Shown here one piece after another: positions 30,802 through 32,941 of a stretch of 32,941 bases of DNA. The stretch comes from Anaerolineae bacterium. Lineage in GTDB: Bacteria; Chloroflexota; Anaerolineae; Aggregatilineales; Aggregatilineaceae. The stretch is from contig JAFGHR010000045.1 in the NCBI GenBank assembly GCA_016930015.1, forward strand, positions 1 to 32,941, written 5' to 3'. The notes under the pieces were generated by a model. That model made no database searches. It worked only from the letters and a program-made list of their open reading frames with translations, and was not told where the DNA came from. The translations under genes were made by a program, and so were the position numbers. Positions within the stretch are counted from its first letter, which is position 1, and every line of letters begins with the position of its first letter.

Positions 30802-32565
30802 TCAATTCGACGGCTGGCCGGTGACTACGGTGTCCCACGTCACGCCGCCGCCCGGCGGGTAAGGCCCGACCGCCATCGGCAGCCGTCCCCGCGCCGGAAC
30901 CTCGCCATACAACACGCGGCAGACGGCGCCCCGCGCCTCCGGGATGTTGTCATACGTGAGCACAACCGTCGTCAGCGGCACCGGCAGATCGTACCAGTCG
31001 AACGGTGAGCGCAGCGACACGACGATCGTTTTTTCCGGCGGCAGCGCCCATACCAGCGCGTGCTGCTGGGAGTTGTTCCACAGGTCCTCAATAAACACGA
31101 CGATCACGTCAGCCTTAGCCGCGAGCGCGGTCGCATTGGCGATATCCCAGCCGGTCGGGTTATACGTGTAACCCAGCGCCGTCAGGTCACCGTCAAACGG
31201 CCAGCAGGTATCCGGAATATCATCGTAATCCGCCGGGTACAGGATCACCACCCGCCTGTTGGCGCCGTCCAGCGGCAGCAGCCCGGCCTGGTTATCGAGA
31301 ATCGTCACGGCTTCTTGCGCCAGCACGTTGAGCACCGCGTTATGCCCGGTGCGGTTCAACCGCTCGGCGGTCTGGCCCACATCGAGGGGCGTCCACGTCA
31401 TCAGGCCGTAGGAGTCGCGCAGCGACAGCATACGCCCAACGGCTTCGTCCAGCCGCGCCGCCGGAATACGCCCGCTGCGAGCCGCATCCACGACCGCCGC
31501 GATCACCTGCTGCTGTTTCCACGGCAGCACATGCGGCCCAAACGCGATCAGGTCCACCCCGGCGTTGATGGCTTCGATCACCGCGTCGGCCATGTCGTAA
31601 TCCTGTTTGATCGCGCCCATGTCCATCGCGTCGCTGACCACCACGCCGCCAAATCCCAGGTCGCGGCGCAGCACGTCCAGCACGACGGGCGACACCGTCG
31701 CCGGGCGGCGCACGCCCGGATCGAGCGCCGGATAATACAGGTGGCCGACCATCACCGCCGGTGCACCGGCATTGATCGCGCCCGCAAACGCGGCCAGCGC
31801 CGTCCGGTTCACTTCCTCGCGGGATAAGCGCACTTCGGCCAGCACGCTGTGACTGTCCAGTTCAGCCGCGCCATGACCGGGGAAATGTTTCAGCACGCCG
31901 ATCACGCCCGCCTGGCGCATCCCGTTGACCATGCCCCCCGCCAGCCTGCCAACCAACCCCGGATCGGATGCAATCGCCCGGCGGTAGAGCACCTGCCCGA
32001 TGCCGCCTGACGCGTCCGGGTAGGCCAGGTCGGTGACCGGGGCCAGGTTCATGTTGATGCCCACCGCAGCCATTTCCTGGCCCATCGCGTAACCGAACTG
32101 CACCGCCTGGTGCTGGCTGCCCGCCGCGCCCACCATCAGCACGGATGGAAAGATCGTAAACCCGTCCTGCAAACGCAGCACGCGCCCGCCCTCCTGATCA
32201 ACTGCGATCAACAGCGGCACGTCCGGCCCAACGTCCATCGCGTGACTCTGGATGGCGTTAGTCAGCCGCGTGATCGCCTGCGGCGAGCCGAGATTATGCG
32301 GGAACAGCACCACGCCGCCGGGATGCGTGGCCGCGATCAGGTCACGATCCGACTGGTCGAGCGTGGTCGAGAACAGCGTGAGCAAAAAAAGCTGGCCGAC
32401 CTTTTCTTCCAGCGACAGATCGCCCAGCGTTACGGACTCGCTGCCGGGCAGGTCCGGCGACCGGCCCCAGGCTCGCCCGGTTGGGGGCGCAAAACTGCCC
32501 GAAAGGATGACAACGATCCAGCACAACACGACCGGGAACGTTAAGCGGCGTATGGATGGCGACAT
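30802..32565 (-). CDS. Secreted GH3 beta-N-acetylhexosaminidase (NagZ-like)
   Basis: The enzyme would remove terminal N-acetylglucosamine from glycans, for example muropeptides. The 587-residue chain has an N-terminal signal or anchor (about 8-25). The GH3 TIM barrel carries the hexosaminidase signatures DQEGGRV, KHFPGHG (226-232) with DSH (237-239) that supplies the general acid/base His, and SDAMDMGAI with the nucleophile Asp312. The last 200 residues look like the GH3 C-terminal domain, as in exported Gram-positive NagZ. ATG 32565 has AAGGA six bases upstream; the longer frame to 32601 has none. A role in wall recycling fits the shape genes nearby, but it is not in their operon. A hairpin repeat follows about 60 bp after its end. 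Confidence 0.92.
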   Translation of the reverse strand: MSPSIRRLTFPVVLCWIVVILSGSFAPPTGRAWGRSPDLPGSESVTLGDLSLEEKVGQLFLLTLFSTTLDQSDRDLIAATHPGGVVLFPHNLGSPQAITRLTNAIQSHAMDVGPDVPLLIAVDQEGGRVLRLQDGFTIFPSVLMVGAAGSQHQAVQFGYAMGQEMAAVGINMNLAPVTDLAYPDASGGIGQVLYRRAIASDPGLVGRLAGGMVNGMRQAGVIGVLKHFPGHGAAELDSHSVLAEVRLSREEVNRTALAAFAGAINAGAPAVMVGHLYYPALDPGVRRPATVSPVVLDVLRRDLGFGGVVVSDAMDMGAIKQDYDMADAVIEAINAGVDLIAFGPHVLPWKQQQVIAAVVDAARSGRIPAARLDEAVGRMLSLRDSYGLMTWTPLDVGQTAERLNRTGHNAVLNVLAQEAVTILDNQAGLLPLDGANRRVVILYPADYDDIPDTCWPFDGDLTALGYTYNPTGWDIANATALAAKADVIVVFIEDLWNNSQQHALVWALPPEKTIVVSLRSPFDWYDLPVPLTTVVLTYDNIPEARGAVCRVLYGEVPARGRLPMAVGPYPPGGGVTWDTVVTGQPSN

Positions 32566-32700
32566 GGTGATCCTTCGATGGCAAAAAATGGGTAAATGCA
32601 CGCACCAACACCGCCCATTGTAGCCACAAGGTGCGGCCTACCACAAACACAACGACGCCCCACAGGCCATCACTACCCTGTGAGACGCCAAGCATCATTT

Positions 32701-32720
32701 GCACGCTGTTGGCAGCGTGC
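32701..32720. other. Perfect 8 bp hairpin between response regulator and GH3 gene
   Basis: GCACGCTG and CAGCGTGC surround a TTGG loop. No T-run is adjacent on either strand. It may be a weak terminator for the regulator gene or a binding site. Confidence 0.4.
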
Positions 32721-32761
32721 TCAACACATTATCAATTACCCTGGCCGTTGGCTGAATTGGT

Positions 32762-32941
32762 TCAGGATGCTTCGGCCAGACGATACCCGATCCCGCGCAC
32801 ATTCACGATGATGTTCGGATTCTGGCCCGACGCCTTGAGCTTGCGCCGCAGGTTGCTTACATGAGGCCGGATCACTTCCCGCGCTTCATGTTCATCGAGC
32901 GAATAACCGCGCACTTCGCGCACCAGTTCCGAACAGGGCAC
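32762..32941 (-). CDS. C-terminal end of an OmpR/PhoB-type response regulator
   Basis: The last 59 residues of a leftward gene run to TGA at 32762-32764. LVREVRGYSLDEHEAREVIRPHVSNLRRKLK contains the recognition helix of the winged-helix Trans_reg_C domain. NIIVNVRGIGYRLAEAS is the closing beta-hairpin 'RG.GY.l'. Such proteins bind DNA when phosphorylated by a partner histidine kinase. The receiver domain and the kinase lie outside the window, so the signal is unknown. Confidence 0.9.
   Translation of the reverse strand: MPCSELVREVRGYSLDEHEAREVIRPHVSNLRRKLKASGQNPNIIVNVRGIGYRLAEAS

Overview
The window looks like a chromosomal stretch of a GC-rich bacterium, most likely a Chloroflexota member near Anaerolineae. 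This is inferred, not measured. The grounds are frequent GTG/TTG starts behind strong Shine-Dalgarno sites, secreted proteins with Thr/Pro-rich 'PTRTPTP' linkers after a lipobox, and a rod-shape plus Min cluster in a genome with many lipoproteins. Almost all genes lie on the minus strand. The exceptions are a HEAT/TPR membrane protein and a Dam-type methylase. I see no tRNA, rRNA, CRISPR array, prophage or recognisable riboswitch.

Layout, left to right. 1-5.9 kb: the start of a large membrane protein (cut by the window edge), a DegV lipid-binding protein, the HEAT/TPR membrane protein, gltX, a D12-class adenine methylase and a small triple-CxxC protein. 5.9-18.9 kb: a cell-shape and division block read leftward, with phosphohexomutase, mreB, mreC, mreD, a secreted beta-helix protein, mrdA (PBP2), minC, minD, minE and, beyond two inserted elements, rodA. 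MreBCD, PBP2 and RodA build the lateral wall and MinCDE places the septum, so this block is a morphogenesis locus. 18.9-22.5 kb: a VOC-fold protein and two tandem paralogous MFS transporters separated by strong terminators.

22.7-27.5 kb holds the most unusual unit. It is a four-gene leftward operon: a membrane-anchored alpha/beta hydrolase whose catalytic Ser is Ala, two paralogous lipoproteins that resemble DUF2268 zinc peptidases but lack the HExxH site, and one membrane-anchored peptidase with an intact HEVEH site. Three apparent pseudoenzymes travel with one active-looking protease. 27.6-32.9 kb: an orphan terminator and short ORF, a ClpB/ClpC-like ATPase whose first AAA domain has lost its catalytic residues, a secreted GH3 hexosaminidase, and the end of an OmpR-type response regulator.

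Two families of non-coding elements cut across the region. Five copies of a 120-200 bp GC-rich repeat made of stacked hairpins lie only between genes; its modules can be exchanged for other hairpins at the same place. An AT-richer 473 bp element at 7279-7751 has 41 bp terminal inverted repeats, a TATAA flank on both sides, the remnant of a DUF4277-type transposase N-terminus, and a 61-residue membrane-protein gene behind a near-perfect Shine-Dalgarno site. Several transcription units start at an extended -10 (TGnTATAAT-like) with a weak -35, which also helped to fix start codons.
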